Shown here one piece after another: positions 8,615 through 16,183 of a DNA stretch of 64,000 nt. This DNA is from Pseudomonadota bacterium (GTDB lineage Bacteria; Pseudomonadota; Alphaproteobacteria; Rhizobiales; Xanthobacteraceae). Both the position numbers and the translations under genes were made by a program. The DNA lies in the NCBI GenBank assembly GCA_018240595.1, contig JAFEFL010000063.1, positions 62,001 through 126,000 on the forward strand, given 5' to 3'. Position 1 is the first letter of the stretch, and each line of letters starts with the position of its first letter. The notes below the pieces were generated by a model that saw only the letters and a list, made by a program, of their open reading frames with translations, did not search any database and had not been told where the DNA came from.

Positions 8615-9217
8615 GTGGCGAGCAAAACCATAGAAGCGGCAGGCGGGATCGTGGTGCGCAAAGGCGGCCGCGCGCTGATCGCCGTCGTGCAGCGCGCCAA
8701 GGACGATGCCTGGGTGCTGCCGCGCGGCAAGCTCAAGCGTGACGAAAACCCGATGGCCGGCGCCAAGCGCGAGGTCGTCGAGGAGACCGGGCATCGCGTT
8801 GCCGTCCACGAATATGTCGGCGCCATCACCTATCGCGCCGGCGGCCGGCCGAAGGTCGTGCAGTTCTGGCGCATGGAGGCCGACAAGGATCCGAGCCACG
8901 AACTGATGCGCGACATCGTCGCCGTCGAATGGCTGCCGCTGAAGGCGGCGATCCGGCGGTTGAGCTATCCGCTCGAGAAATTGTTTCTGCGTCATGCCGC
9001 GGCGCGCGCCATCGCCAAGCACAAGCGCCGCGCCGCCAAGCGCAAGGCCCGGCGCGACACCAAGCACCGCGCCGTCGGCAAGCCGGTGCCGAAGAAATCC
9101 GGCGCCGTCGCCAAACTCAGCAAGCCGCCGAAGCTGAAGCTGCTCAAAAAGAAGCACAAGGACGGCAAGCGGAAGAGCGGCAGACGCCGCGCCGCGGGCA
9201 AGGCGAAGCGAAAATAA
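8615..9217 (+). CDS. NUDIX hydrolase with a long lysine/arginine-rich tail
   Basis: A 200-residue protein. The N-terminal ~125 residues form a NUDIX domain with a complete box: G-x5-E-x7-REVVEETG, beginning GKLKRDE. NUDIX enzymes hydrolyse nucleoside diphosphates linked to another moiety, with Mg bound by the REVVEE glutamates. This resembles the small diadenosine/diphosphoinositol polyphosphate type (PRGKLK). The last ~70 residues are mostly Lys, Arg and Ala, a histone-H1-like basic tail likely to bind nucleic acid or polyphosphate. The start is GTG. An orphan gene. Confidence 0.85.
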   Translation: MASKTIEAAGGIVVRKGGRALIAVVQRAKDDAWVLPRGKLKRDENPMAGAKREVVEETGHRVAVHEYVGAITYRAGGRPKVVQFWRMEADKDPSHELMRDIVAVEWLPLKAAIRRLSYPLEKLFLRHAAARAIAKHKRRAAKRKARRDTKHRAVGKPVPKKSGAVAKLSKPPKLKLLKKKHKDGKRKSGRRRAAGKAKRK

Positions 9218-9466
9218 AGACGCGGGCTGCGTGTGGCCGCGGCGGCCGGCGAGCGCCTCGCCACGATTCCTCCGCAATCACCCCGCCAGGACGGCAAAAA
9301 TGCCTGTGATTTCCGTCGATCACATTCAGTTTGCGTTCAGCGGCCGCGCCGGAACCTCGTCAGCGCGCTCAACGTTAACAGCGCGCGAACATGCCGCAGG
9401 AAATTGGCTGAAGCCCCGTTCAATCGATAAGGCCACACACAAATCGGCGAACCCAGGAGGTGCGCT

Positions 9467-9790
9467 ATGACCCGCTTCGGAAAGACCCTGACAGCGCTTG
9501 CCGCTGCCGCCACTCTCACCATTGCCGCCGTCGCGGCGCCGCAGCCGGCTGAAGCCCGCGGCGGCCGTATTGCCGCCGGCATCATCGGCGGCCTCGCCGC
9601 CGGCGCCATCATCGGAGGCATCGCCTCCAACGGCTACGGCTACTATGGCGGCCCGGCTTACGCCTACGGCCCCGGCCCGTATTACTACGGCCCCGGCCCG
9701 GTCTATTACGGCCCGCACTGCTGGTGGCGCCGCGAGCGCATCTGGGACGGCTATGGCTGGCGCCTGCGCCGCGTCCGGGTCTGCAACTAA
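9467..9790 (+). CDS. Secreted glycine-zipper, Tyr/Pro/Gly-rich small protein (paralogue 1)
   Basis: A 107-residue exported protein, function unknown. A signal peptide (about residues 1-30, ending PAEA) is followed by a glycine-zipper segment (AAGIIGGLAAGAIIGGIA), then a Gly/Tyr/Pro stretch with repeated YYYGPGP-like units, and a C-terminal CWWRRERIWDGYGWRLRRVRVC. The AGGAGGTG ribosome site six bases before the ATG is strong. Two similar proteins follow at 9941 and 10342, so this is a local family expansion of likely envelope proteins. Confidence 0.8.
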   Translation: MTRFGKTLTALAAAATLTIAAVAAPQPAEARGGRIAAGIIGGLAAGAIIGGIASNGYGYYGGPAYAYGPGPYYYGPGPVYYGPHCWWRRERIWDGYGWRLRRVRVCN

Positions 9791-9820
9791 GGCCCTGTTT
9801 CCCTCAGAGAAGCCGAAAAG

Positions 9821-9850
9821 CCCGGGACCGGCAACGGAACCGGGTTTTTT
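9821..9850 (+). terminator. Rho-independent terminator
   Basis: An inverted repeat CCCGG...CCGGG (about 9821-9844) is followed directly by TTTTTT. It lies 30 bases after the stop of the first glycine-zipper gene and would separate it from the second. Confidence 0.7.
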
Positions 9851-9940
9851 GTGACCCGCGTCACAGCTCCTGCCTTGTTCCCGGCCTATTCAGAATGCAC
9901 CACCGGCTGCGCGAGGCGCGCCGGAACCCTGGAGATGACG

Positions 9941-10267
9941 ATGAAAAAGATCATTCTCGCCATTGCCGCCGCCGCGACCATCGCCGCCGGTTCGATGGCG
10001 GTGTCGAGCCCCGCCGAAGCCCGCTGCCACGGCTGTGGCGTCGCGGCCGGGGTCATTGGCGGCATCGCCGCCGGCGCAATCATCGGCGGCGCCATCGCCA
10101 ACGGCCAGCCGCGCTACTACGCGCCGGAACCCGGCTATGTCGTCTATGACGGCTATTCGCGCCGCTACCCGGTGTCGTGCCCCGGCGGCTACTGGGCCCG
10201 CCGCCCCCTGCACGACCGCTGGGGCAACTTCGTCGGCTGGTCCCGGCCCCGTTTCGTCTGCCCTTAA
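9941..10267 (+). CDS. Secreted glycine-zipper small protein (paralogue 2)
   Basis: A 108-residue exported protein. The signal peptide ends around SSPAEA. It is followed by RCHGCGVAAGVIGGIAAGAI, in which a CHGC motif precedes the glycine zipper. A Tyr-rich middle and a C-terminal CPGGYWARRP...RPRFVCP follow. CHGCGVAAGV is identical in the next gene. The start at 9941 is preferred because GGAG lies six bases upstream; an ATG at 9935 is also in frame. Function unknown, probably periplasmic or outer-envelope. Confidence 0.78.
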   Translation: MKKIILAIAAAATIAAGSMAVSSPAEARCHGCGVAAGVIGGIAAGAIIGGAIANGQPRYYAPEPGYVVYDGYSRRYPVSCPGGYWARRPLHDRWGNFVGWSRPRFVCP

Positions 10268-10341
10268 GCTTCGCGTAACCACCCCGGCGCACACTCCGGC
10301 CGGTTTCCGTGAATTGGCTTCGGCCTGAAAGGATGAGTTCC

Positions 10342-10662
10342 ATGAATTTCAAGGTCATCGCCCTCACCGCGGCGGCTTTGTCGGTGGCCGCGCTGCCGAC
10401 CACGGCGGATGCGCGTTGCCACGGCTGCGGCGTCGCCGCCGGCGTCGTTGGCGGCCTGGCCGCCGGCGCCATCATCGGCTCGGCCATCGCCGGCCCGCGT
10501 GCCTACGAAGTTCCGCCGCCGGCCTATTACGGCCCCGCCCCCGCCCCGGTTTATGTGGAACCGGCCCCGGAATATTACGAAGGCCCGGCCTGCCATATCG
10601 AGCGGCAGCGTTTCTGGGATGGCTACGGCTGGCGCCATCGTCGCGTCGAAGTTTGCGACTAA
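10342..10662 (+). CDS. Secreted glycine-zipper small protein (paralogue 3)
   Basis: A 106-residue exported protein with a signal peptide ending TTADA, the shared RCHGCGVAAGVVGGLAAGAI segment, a Pro/Tyr-rich middle, and a C-terminus RFWDGYGWRHRRVEVC that closely matches that of paralogue 1. It thus combines the N-terminal CHGC of paralogue 2 with the C-terminal block of paralogue 1. The start at 10342 has AAAGGA eight bases before it. Function unknown. Confidence 0.78.
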   Translation: MNFKVIALTAAALSVAALPTTADARCHGCGVAAGVVGGLAAGAIIGSAIAGPRAYEVPPPAYYGPAPAPVYVEPAPEYYEGPACHIERQRFWDGYGWRHRRVEVCD

Positions 10663-10716
10663 CTGAATGAAGCTGGCGCCCGGTTTCACCATCTCCGGGC
10701 GCCGGGAAAAGACGAT

Positions 10717-10771
10717 CCTCGAAGGAAGGGCGGCGGCCCTGAACCTCCGGCCGTCCCCTTCGAGGGTTTTT
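10717..10771 (+). terminator. Rho-independent terminator
   Basis: A long hairpin, CCTCGAAGGAAGGGCGG pairing imperfectly with CCGTCCCCTTCGAGG, is followed by TTTTT. It closes the rightward glycine-zipper cluster before the convergent transglycosylase gene. Confidence 0.75.
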
Positions 10772-10816
10772 CCTTTCGCGGTGCCGTCCTCAGCACCGCA
10801 AATCCCAGCGCCCCGA

Positions 10817-12052
10817 TTAGCGCCGCATGTGCGACAGCACCGCCGCCGTCGGCCAGCAATCGACCTTAAGACCGTTGCGCTTCTGATAGTGCCCGACCGC
10901 CGCTCGTGTGAGCATGCCGGCCTTGCCGTCGATCTTGTCCTTGTAGAATCCAAGGTCGGTCAGCCGCTTCTGCATCGCCTCGACATCGGTCGTCTTGAGC
11001 TGCTCGCTCTTGCTCCACGGCGTGACGAAGGACTTGGCGCCGGCGATGCGGTCGGACAGGTGGCCGACGAACAGCACATAGAGATCCGAAAAATTGTAGT
11101 CCTTGATGACGAAGTAGTTCTTCGACGTAAGGAACGACGGCCCGTATGAGCCTTCCGGCTGCAGCAGCGATGCCGGCGTCGCCAGCGCCTCCGGCGTCAG
11201 CTTGCGTGGTGGGATCAGCAGGTAGCCGCGCTTGACCCATTCGCCGATCGGCATCTTCACCTCGGGTACGCCGATCGAGCAGTCGCCGTTCTCCGGCGCG
11301 CGCACTTCATAGGCCCAGCGCTCGCCACGCTGCCAGCCGCGGCCGGCGAGTTGCCGGGCCGCCGAGGCCAGCGCATCCGGCACCGAATGGAAGATGTCGA
11401 TGCGGCCGTCGTGATCGAAATCGACCGCGTAGCGGTAGTAGTCCGACGGCAGGAACTGGGTGAGGCCGAGCGCACCGCCCCACGACGAGCGCATGTCCGA
11501 GCGCGGTACGCCGTCCTGCAACATCTTCAGCGCGTGAACGAACTCGTCCTGGTACATGGCCTTGCGCCGGCCGGTGTAGGCCTGCGTCGCCAGCACGCGG
11601 ATGCCGTCATGCGGCAGCTTGTAGGATCCGTAGTCGGTCTCGCGCGCCCAGATCGCCAGTACGACATTGCCGGGCACGCCGATCTCTTTCTCGATACGCG
11701 CCAGCGTGTCGCGATATTGGGCCTGCAACTGCTGGCCGCGCGCGGCGAGCCGATCGAAGCTTTTCTCCCGCAGATATTGCGACGGCGTCTGCACGAACTC
11801 GGGCTGACCGGGGGGCGGCCTTTCCGGCCGGCCGGCTATCTCGAGATCCGGCAGCGACAGATCCGGCGTCAGGCCCTTGATCGCGGCGTCGAACACAGGC
11901 CGCGTCACGCCAATCTTTTCAGCACGCGGCCACATCGATTCGAGAAAGCGGTCGAACGCCGCGTCCGCCGACGCGCGATTCGGCAGCGTCAGCGCGACGA
12001 CGAGCGCGACAGCCGCTACATGTGGTTTGCACAATCGCAGCCAACACAGCAT
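10817..12052 (-). CDS. MltB-type lytic murein transglycosylase
   Basis: A 411-residue exported enzyme that cleaves the glycosidic bond of peptidoglycan to give anhydro-muropeptides. After a signal peptide (VAAVALVVALTL...ASA) comes the SLT_2/MltB domain with catalytic Glu in AIWARETDYG and the typical GALGLTQFLPSDYYRYAVDFDHDG. The C-terminal ~65 residues form a peptidoglycan-binding domain (MQKRLTDLGFYKDKIDGKAG...). The start at 12052 has AAGGAAAG about five bases upstream; the frame stays open further upstream without a ribosome site. Confidence 0.88.
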   Translation of the reverse strand: MLCWLRLCKPHVAAVALVVALTLPNRASADAAFDRFLESMWPRAEKIGVTRPVFDAAIKGLTPDLSLPDLEIAGRPERPPPGQPEFVQTPSQYLREKSFDRLAARGQQLQAQYRDTLARIEKEIGVPGNVVLAIWARETDYGSYKLPHDGIRVLATQAYTGRRKAMYQDEFVHALKMLQDGVPRSDMRSSWGGALGLTQFLPSDYYRYAVDFDHDGRIDIFHSVPDALASAARQLAGRGWQRGERWAYEVRAPENGDCSIGVPEVKMPIGEWVKRGYLLIPPRKLTPEALATPASLLQPEGSYGPSFLTSKNYFVIKDYNFSDLYVLFVGHLSDRIAGAKSFVTPWSKSEQLKTTDVEAMQKRLTDLGFYKDKIDGKAGMLTRAAVGHYQKRNGLKVDCWPTAAVLSHMRR

Positions 12053-12249
12053 CGAGCTTTCCTTCGAACGTTCGAGGAACATCCGCGAATCGGAGAACGG
12101 ATCGTGGCCGGTAAATTCAACATTAACGCGGCATCTCATGAAGCTTCAATCGCAACAGCCAGGGCCGACGCAGTATCAAGCTTGTGCCTTGATCGACATG
12201 GAGGTCCCCGTCTAGGGGACGTCTTCCTTCGTCGTTCCAAAGGTGCTTC

Positions 12250-12816
12250 GTGCCCATCAAACTCAACATCATCGTCGGCTCAACCCGCCCCGGCCGTATC
12301 GGCCTTCCCATCGCAAAGTGGTTCAATGAGGCGGTCAGCAAGGACGCGCGTTTCGAACCTGCTCTCGTCGATCTCGCCGAGATCAACCTGCCCATGTTCG
12401 ACGAGCCGAAGCATCCGCTCATGCAAGACTATCAGCACGAACACACCAAAAAGTGGTCGAAGATCGTCGCCGCGGCCGATGCCTATGTCTTCGTCACCCC
12501 GGAATACGACTATTTCGCCCCGGCGCCGCTGATCAACGCCCTCACCTATCTGTCCAAGGAATGGCACTACAAGGCGGCCGGCCTCGTCAGCTATGGTGGC
12601 GTCTCAGGCGGCCTGCGGTCCGCGCAGTCCATCAAGCTCATGCTGACCGGATTGAAGATGATGCCGCTGCCGGAAGGCGTGCCGATGCCGTTCGCCGGCA
12701 AGCAGATCGAGAACGGCGTGTTCAAGTCGAACGAGCTGATCGACCTGAGCGTCAAGAACATGCTCGACGAATTGGCGAAATGGACCGGAGCGCTGGCGGC
12801 GCTGCACGCCAAGTAG
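12250..12816 (+). CDS. NADPH-dependent FMN reductase family protein
   Basis: A 188-residue flavodoxin-fold oxidoreductase. The FMN phosphate loop is VGSTRPGRIG (about residues 9-18), and the flavin-contacting VFVTPEYDYFAPAPLINAL is typical of the NADPH-dependent FMN reductase/azoreductase family. Such enzymes reduce free flavins, quinones or azo compounds in the cytosol. It starts with GTG. A hairpin GTCCCC-GTCTA-GGGGAC lies at 12204-12220, 30 bases before the start. A monocistronic gene followed by a terminator-like hairpin. Confidence 0.85.
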   Translation: MPIKLNIIVGSTRPGRIGLPIAKWFNEAVSKDARFEPALVDLAEINLPMFDEPKHPLMQDYQHEHTKKWSKIVAAADAYVFVTPEYDYFAPAPLINALTYLSKEWHYKAAGLVSYGGVSGGLRSAQSIKLMLTGLKMMPLPEGVPMPFAGKQIENGVFKSNELIDLSVKNMLDELAKWTGALAALHAK

Positions 12817-12846
12817 CGTTGTCGGCAGAGACCGCCGCTGAAAGAG

Positions 12847-12873
12847 GGCCGCCCGTTCGATCAACGGGCGGCC
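12847..12873 (+). terminator. Terminator-like perfect hairpin
   Basis: GGCCGCCCGTT-CGATC-AACGGGCGGCC is a perfect 11-bp stem 30 bases after the flavin reductase stop. The following sequence (TCCTCAATTC) is only weakly T-rich. It sits between two convergent genes. Confidence 0.55.
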
Positions 12874-12905
12874 TCCTCAATTCCGGCTGCGGCCACAGCC
12901 GCCGG

Positions 12906-13487
12906 TCAGTGATGGCCCGGCTTGATGTAAGCCGCTTGGCTGATCTTCTCGACATAGGCGATGCCGATCGCCGAGAACACGAACAAGCCATGGATGATCG
13001 CTTGCCACATTACTCCGGTGGAGGTGTATGACGAGCCGTCCTGGCCGAGTTGGCCAGCGTAGATGAAGGTGCGCAGCAGGTGAATCGACGAGATGCCGAT
13101 GATCGCCATTGCCAGCTTGATCTTCAGGACGCTGGCGTTGACGTGGCTGAGCCACTCGGGCTGATCCGGATGCCGCTCTAATTCGAGGCGCGACACGAAG
13201 GTCTCATAGCCACCGACGATGACCATGATCAGCAGGTTTGAGATCATCACGACGTCGATCAGGCCGAGCACCACGAGCATGATTTCCTGCTCGGTGAACT
13301 TCATGGCGCCGAGCACGAGGTGCCACAGCTCCTTGAGGAACAGGACGACATAGACGCCCTGGGCGACGATCAGGCCGAGATAGAGTGGCAGTTGCAGCCA
13401 GCGCGACGAAAAGATGAGCTGGGGCAGCGGCCGCAGTTGCCCGGCAAGCTCTCGGGGCGGCGTGGGAACGTCGGCCGACATCGACAT
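12906..13487 (-). CDS. UPF0114/YqhA family membrane protein
   Basis: A 193-residue inner-membrane protein with about four hydrophobic helices. It has the family signature around SRWLQLPLYLGLIVAQGVY and the GYETFVSRL block. Length agrees with the TIGR00645/YqhA family, whose function is unknown; it is sometimes linked to ion or stress physiology. The start at 13487 has GAGGA 11 bases upstream; a second ATG six bases in is possible. It is divergent from the small gene at 13727. Confidence 0.85.
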   Translation of the reverse strand: MSMSADVPTPPRELAGQLRPLPQLIFSSRWLQLPLYLGLIVAQGVYVVLFLKELWHLVLGAMKFTEQEIMLVVLGLIDVVMISNLLIMVIVGGYETFVSRLELERHPDQPEWLSHVNASVLKIKLAMAIIGISSIHLLRTFIYAGQLGQDGSSYTSTGVMWQAIIHGLFVFSAIGIAYVEKISQAAYIKPGHH

Positions 13488-13726
13488 GGCGGTATAATCC
13501 TCAGGTGGCAGCGCGCGGCGGGAGGCCAGCGGCAGGCGAGCGCAGGATTTATAGGCGATTCGGCTGTCGGCAAGGATGGCGGACCCGGGGCGGCCTGCGC
13601 CAAGACGCCGCGCGGAGCCGTCATAAAATCGCACCAGGTTGCGCCCGCGCCCTAACGGCCCCTTCCAAGCCGCCCTGAACAATGAAACTCTTGGCGCCGG
13701 ATGCGGTTGGGTCAGGGGGGCCATAT

Positions 13727-13996
13727 ATGAGGCGGCGAGTTATTGCGGCCGGCTTTGCCGTGGTCGGCGTCATTGCCATGACCACTGCGGCATCGGCGCA
13801 GGTTTGCGTTCTGGGAATTTTCGGCGCGGCGATCTATGTCGCCACTACCGAAAAGCGCGAATTGACGCAGAAGGAAGCCATGACCTGCGGATTGTCGCGC
13901 CTCGTCGAGGACAAGAAGAGCGACGAGGCCAAGGCCTCCAAAGACAAGAAATCCGTCAGGGCAGCAAAAGCTGCGGCCAAGAAGAAGACCGACTAA
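13727..13996 (+). CDS. Small secreted hypothetical protein with lysine-rich tail
   Basis: An 89-residue protein that I do not recognise. A signal peptide ([18 protein letters not shown], cut after ASA) is followed by two cysteines (QVCVLG and MTCGL) and then a 30-residue Lys/Ala-rich tail. The start at 13727 follows AGGGGGG by six bases; an upstream in-frame ATG at 13682 lacks a ribosome site. It is followed 20 bases later by a cupin and then the selenoprotein gene, all rightward and possibly one transcript. Confidence 0.65.
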   Translation: MRRRVIAAGFAVVGVIAMTTAASAQVCVLGIFGAAIYVATTEKRELTQKEAMTCGLSRLVEDKKSDEAKASKDKKSVRAAKAAAKKKTD

Positions 13997-14016
13997 TCGA
14001 TGGAAGGATCGACGAC

Positions 14017-14418
14017 ATGGACATCAAGCGCAGCGGCTCGCGGCCGTCCGGCAAAGGGCCGTCCGATTACTTCACGGGCAGCGTCCGCATCGATCCGTTG
14101 CTCGAAGCGCCGGAGCCGGCGCGCGTGCGCGGCGCGCTGGTGACGTTCGAACCCGGCGCCCGCACCGCCTGGCATACCCATCCGCTCGGCCAGACCTTGA
14201 TCGTGATGTCGGGAATGGGCTGGACCCAGCGCGAGGGCGGTCCGCTCGAGGAAATCCGCCCCGGCGACGTCGTCTGGTTTCCGCCGGGCGAGAAGCACTG
14301 GCATGGCGCCACCGCGACGACGGCGATGAGCCACATCGCCATTCAGGAAGCGCTCGACGGCAACACCGTCACATGGATGGAGCAGGTCACGGATCAGCAA
14401 TACGGCAAGAAGGGGTAA
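14017..14418 (+). CDS. Cupin-domain protein (YhhW/quercetinase-like small cupin)
   Basis: A 133-residue single-domain cupin. Motif 1 is visible as [18 protein letters not shown] (two His, Gln) and motif 2 as [17 protein letters not shown]. These His ligands would bind a metal ion. The protein resembles the small cupins often annotated as carboxymuconolactone decarboxylase-associated or (R)-mandelonitrile lyase-like. GGAAGGA lies eight bases before the ATG. It stops 28 bases before the UGA-containing SelW-like gene, so a functional link is possible but unproven. Confidence 0.82.
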   Translation: MDIKRSGSRPSGKGPSDYFTGSVRIDPLLEAPEPARVRGALVTFEPGARTAWHTHPLGQTLIVMSGMGWTQREGGPLEEIRPGDVVWFPPGEKHWHGATATTAMSHIAIQEALDGNTVTWMEQVTDQQYGKKG

Positions 14419-14446
14419 GATTGCCCTCTCACAGGAAACACGGCTC

Positions 14447-14665
14447 ATGAAAATCACGATCCGCTACTGCGGCGGTTGAGGCTACGAGCCTAAAGCCCTC
14501 CGTGCGAGGGCCAGACTGCAAGCACTAACCAAAGCCGAAATCGAATTCATCCGCTCTTCCGGCGGCGTGTTCGAGATCAGCGTCAATGGCGTGCTGAAAT
14601 ATTCGAAACAGGCGACCGGGCGCTTCCCGACAGACGCCGAGATCGACGCGCTGGCGAAACCGTGA
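14447..14665 (+). CDS. SelW-like (Rdx family) selenoprotein with in-frame UGA
   Basis: Reading from ATG 14447 (AGGAAA eight bases upstream), codons run MKITIRYCGG, then TGA at 14477-14479, then GYEPKALRAR and onward without interruption to TGA at 14663, giving 72 residues. The TGA falls exactly where SelW/Rdx proteins have selenocysteine or cysteine in a CxxU/CxxC redox motif (Cys8-Gly-Gly-Sec11). The rest matches the family: SSGGVFEISVNGVLKYSK, then TGRFP, then a C-terminal DAEIDAL. The family has a thioredoxin-like fold and is thought to be a thiol redox protein. A SECIS-like hairpin follows the TGA. The alternative is a nonsense mutation of a cysteine homologue; the intact downstream frame and hairpin argue against it. 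Confidence 0.82.
14495..14511 (+). promoter_or_regulatory. Candidate bacterial SECIS hairpin
   Basis: GCCCTC-CGTGC-GAGGGC forms a perfect 6-bp stem with a 5-base loop that has G at its second position. The loop begins 21 bases after the TGA, within the UGA-to-loop spacing known for bacterial SECIS elements read by SelB. A smaller hairpin GGCT-ACG-AGCC lies between. No bulged U comparable to the E. coli fdhF element is obvious. Confidence 0.55.
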
Positions 14666-14698
14666 CGCCGGGCGTCAAGGTCGTACCACGGCAGTTGG

Positions 14699-15337
14699 TC
14701 ACGACTTGCCGTAGCTGCCCTTGTAGCGGCCCTCGCGGATGGACTGGATGATGTCCGCCTCGCGCTTGACCTGCGCTTTCACCGCTTCGAGCAGCGATAG
14801 CGCGATGCTCTGCGGAAAAGCGACGATGCCGTCCTCGTCGCCGACGACGATGTCGCCCGGCGCTATGACCGAACCGCCGATCGAGACCGGCACGTTAATC
14901 TCGCCCGGCCCGCTCTTGTAGGGGCCGCGGTGGATCGCGCTGCGCGCGAAGATAGGGAACTCGGATTGCGCCAGCGCGCCGGCGTCGCGCACGGCGCCGT
15001 CGATGACATAGCCGGCCGCGCCGCGATATTTGGCGATGTTGAGCATGATCTCGCCGACCAGCGCGCGGCTTTCATCGCCGCCGCCGTCGACGACGATGAC
15101 GTCGCCGGGACCGACCAGTTCGAGCGCCATGTGGATGGCGAGATTGTCGCCCGGCCGCGTCCGCACCGTGAAGGCAACGCCGACCAGCGGCCCGCCCTTG
15201 TGAAAGGGCTTGATGCCGACCGCACCCGGCAGGCGGGCGAGATTGTCGCTGATGATGGAGGTCGACGCGCCGCGGAACGCTTCGATCAGCTCCGGCGCCG
15301 GCTTCGGAACGGCCGGCATCGCGGTCGTGACATTCAT
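14699..15337 (-). CDS. RraA family protein (HMG aldolase/oxaloacetate decarboxylase-like)
   Basis: A 212-residue protein of the RraA/LigK fold. The family signature is the block GEIMLNIAKYRGAAGYVIDG followed by AVRD, whose Arg-Asp pair binds substrate carboxylate and metal. Members cleave 4-hydroxy-4-methyl-2-oxoglutarate, decarboxylate oxaloacetate, or in gammaproteobacteria inhibit RNase E. Here a catabolic aldolase or decarboxylase is more likely. It is convergent with the SelW-like gene and 42 bases downstream of the DUF4239 gene, in the same direction. Confidence 0.82.
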   Translation of the reverse strand: MNVTTAMPAVPKPAPELIEAFRGASTSIISDNLARLPGAVGIKPFHKGGPLVGVAFTVRTRPGDNLAIHMALELVGPGDVIVVDGGGDESRALVGEIMLNIAKYRGAAGYVIDGAVRDAGALAQSEFPIFARSAIHRGPYKSGPGEINVPVSIGGSVIAPGDIVVGDEDGIVAFPQSIALSLLEAVKAQVKREADIIQSIREGRYKGSYGKS

Positions 15338-15379
15338 CCCGTCAATTTTCCTTCCTTTGAACCGGGTGGCGAGCGCTCG

Positions 15380-16129
15380 TTATTTCATCATCTCCGCCAG
15401 GGCGCGCTCAAGCGGCATCGGCGACACCTGGATGGTGCCGTCGAACGGCACGTCCATGTCGAGGGTGAGATAGATCGTGCCCGCGATCAACAGGGCCGAC
15501 GCAACGAAGCTCGTGGTCATCACCGGATTGCCCGGCGCCCGGTAGCCGTAACTGGCGAATACGACGACGAGCCACGCCGCCGTCAACGCGATCAGCGGCA
15601 GCGGGATCGTCCCTTCGGACTGCTCGACCAGCGCCCAGCGCAGGGCGTAGACGGTCTCGAAGCGTTGCTCGAGCCGCATCTTCAGCGCCACGTGGTCCGG
15701 ATCGGCTGGCGCCAGGTCGCGCAACGCATTGCCGACATCGTTGAGCAGGGCTTCGGCCGGGCGACTGCCGAGCACGGGATCGCTCTGCGCCATGCGCGCC
15801 GCCGCTTGCCTTGTGTAGGTCTGAAGATAGCGCCGCGCGCCGTCGGTGTCGGGCCCGTAATGCCGCATCGTGCGGTCGAGCAGGATCAGCTCGGTAGCGT
15901 AGGTGTGCACCGCCTTGTCGACGCCGTCGAACGTGCTGCGCGCCGAATTGATCATAAGGCCGAGCACCAGCGAAGCCAGCACGACGAAGATGTTGGCGAT
16001 CAGGCGGACGATTTCTTCGGTCTCGCTTTGCCGGTGCTTCTCCGGCAGCCTGCGATAGAGCCTGGCGCTGCCGAGCGAGGCCGCGATCAACGCTCCGGCG
16101 ACCAGCACGGCTATGACGGCTTCGTTCAT
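15380..16129 (-). CDS. DUF4239 membrane protein
   Basis: A 249-residue protein with hydrophobic helices at about residues 4-22 and 42-62 and a pair near 190-235, and a soluble helical middle. LGLMINSARSTFDGVDKAVHTYATELILLDR is the typical DUF4239 core (bestrophin-like topology). Function unknown; transport or anion-channel roles have been suggested from fold only. The ettA terminator abuts its start codon, so it needs its own promoter or depends on read-through. Confidence 0.8.
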   Translation of the reverse strand: MNEAVIAVLVAGALIAASLGSARLYRRLPEKHRQSETEEIVRLIANIFVVLASLVLGLMINSARSTFDGVDKAVHTYATELILLDRTMRHYGPDTDGARRYLQTYTRQAAARMAQSDPVLGSRPAEALLNDVGNALRDLAPADPDHVALKMRLEQRFETVYALRWALVEQSEGTIPLPLIALTAAWLVVVFASYGYRAPGNPVMTTSFVASALLIAGTIYLTLDMDVPFDGTIQVSPMPLERALAEMMK

Positions 16130-16130
16130 G

Positions 16131-16161
16131 AAAAAGGGCCCCCGCCAACCGGCGGAGACCC
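16131..16161 (-). terminator. Rho-independent terminator of ettA
   Basis: On the minus strand GGGTCTCCGCC-GGTT-GGCGGGGGCCC is followed by TTTTT. It lies between the ettA stop and the DUF4239 start, ending one base before that ATG. Confidence 0.75.
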
Positions 16162-16183
16162 TAGCGCGCCCGGCTAATAAACA

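Noticed and set aside
14447..14665. Reading the UGA-containing gene as a nonsense-mutated pseudogene
   Set aside because: The frame stays open to a normal stop, the TGA falls exactly at the redox Cys/Sec site, and a hairpin follows; random decay would not favour this position.
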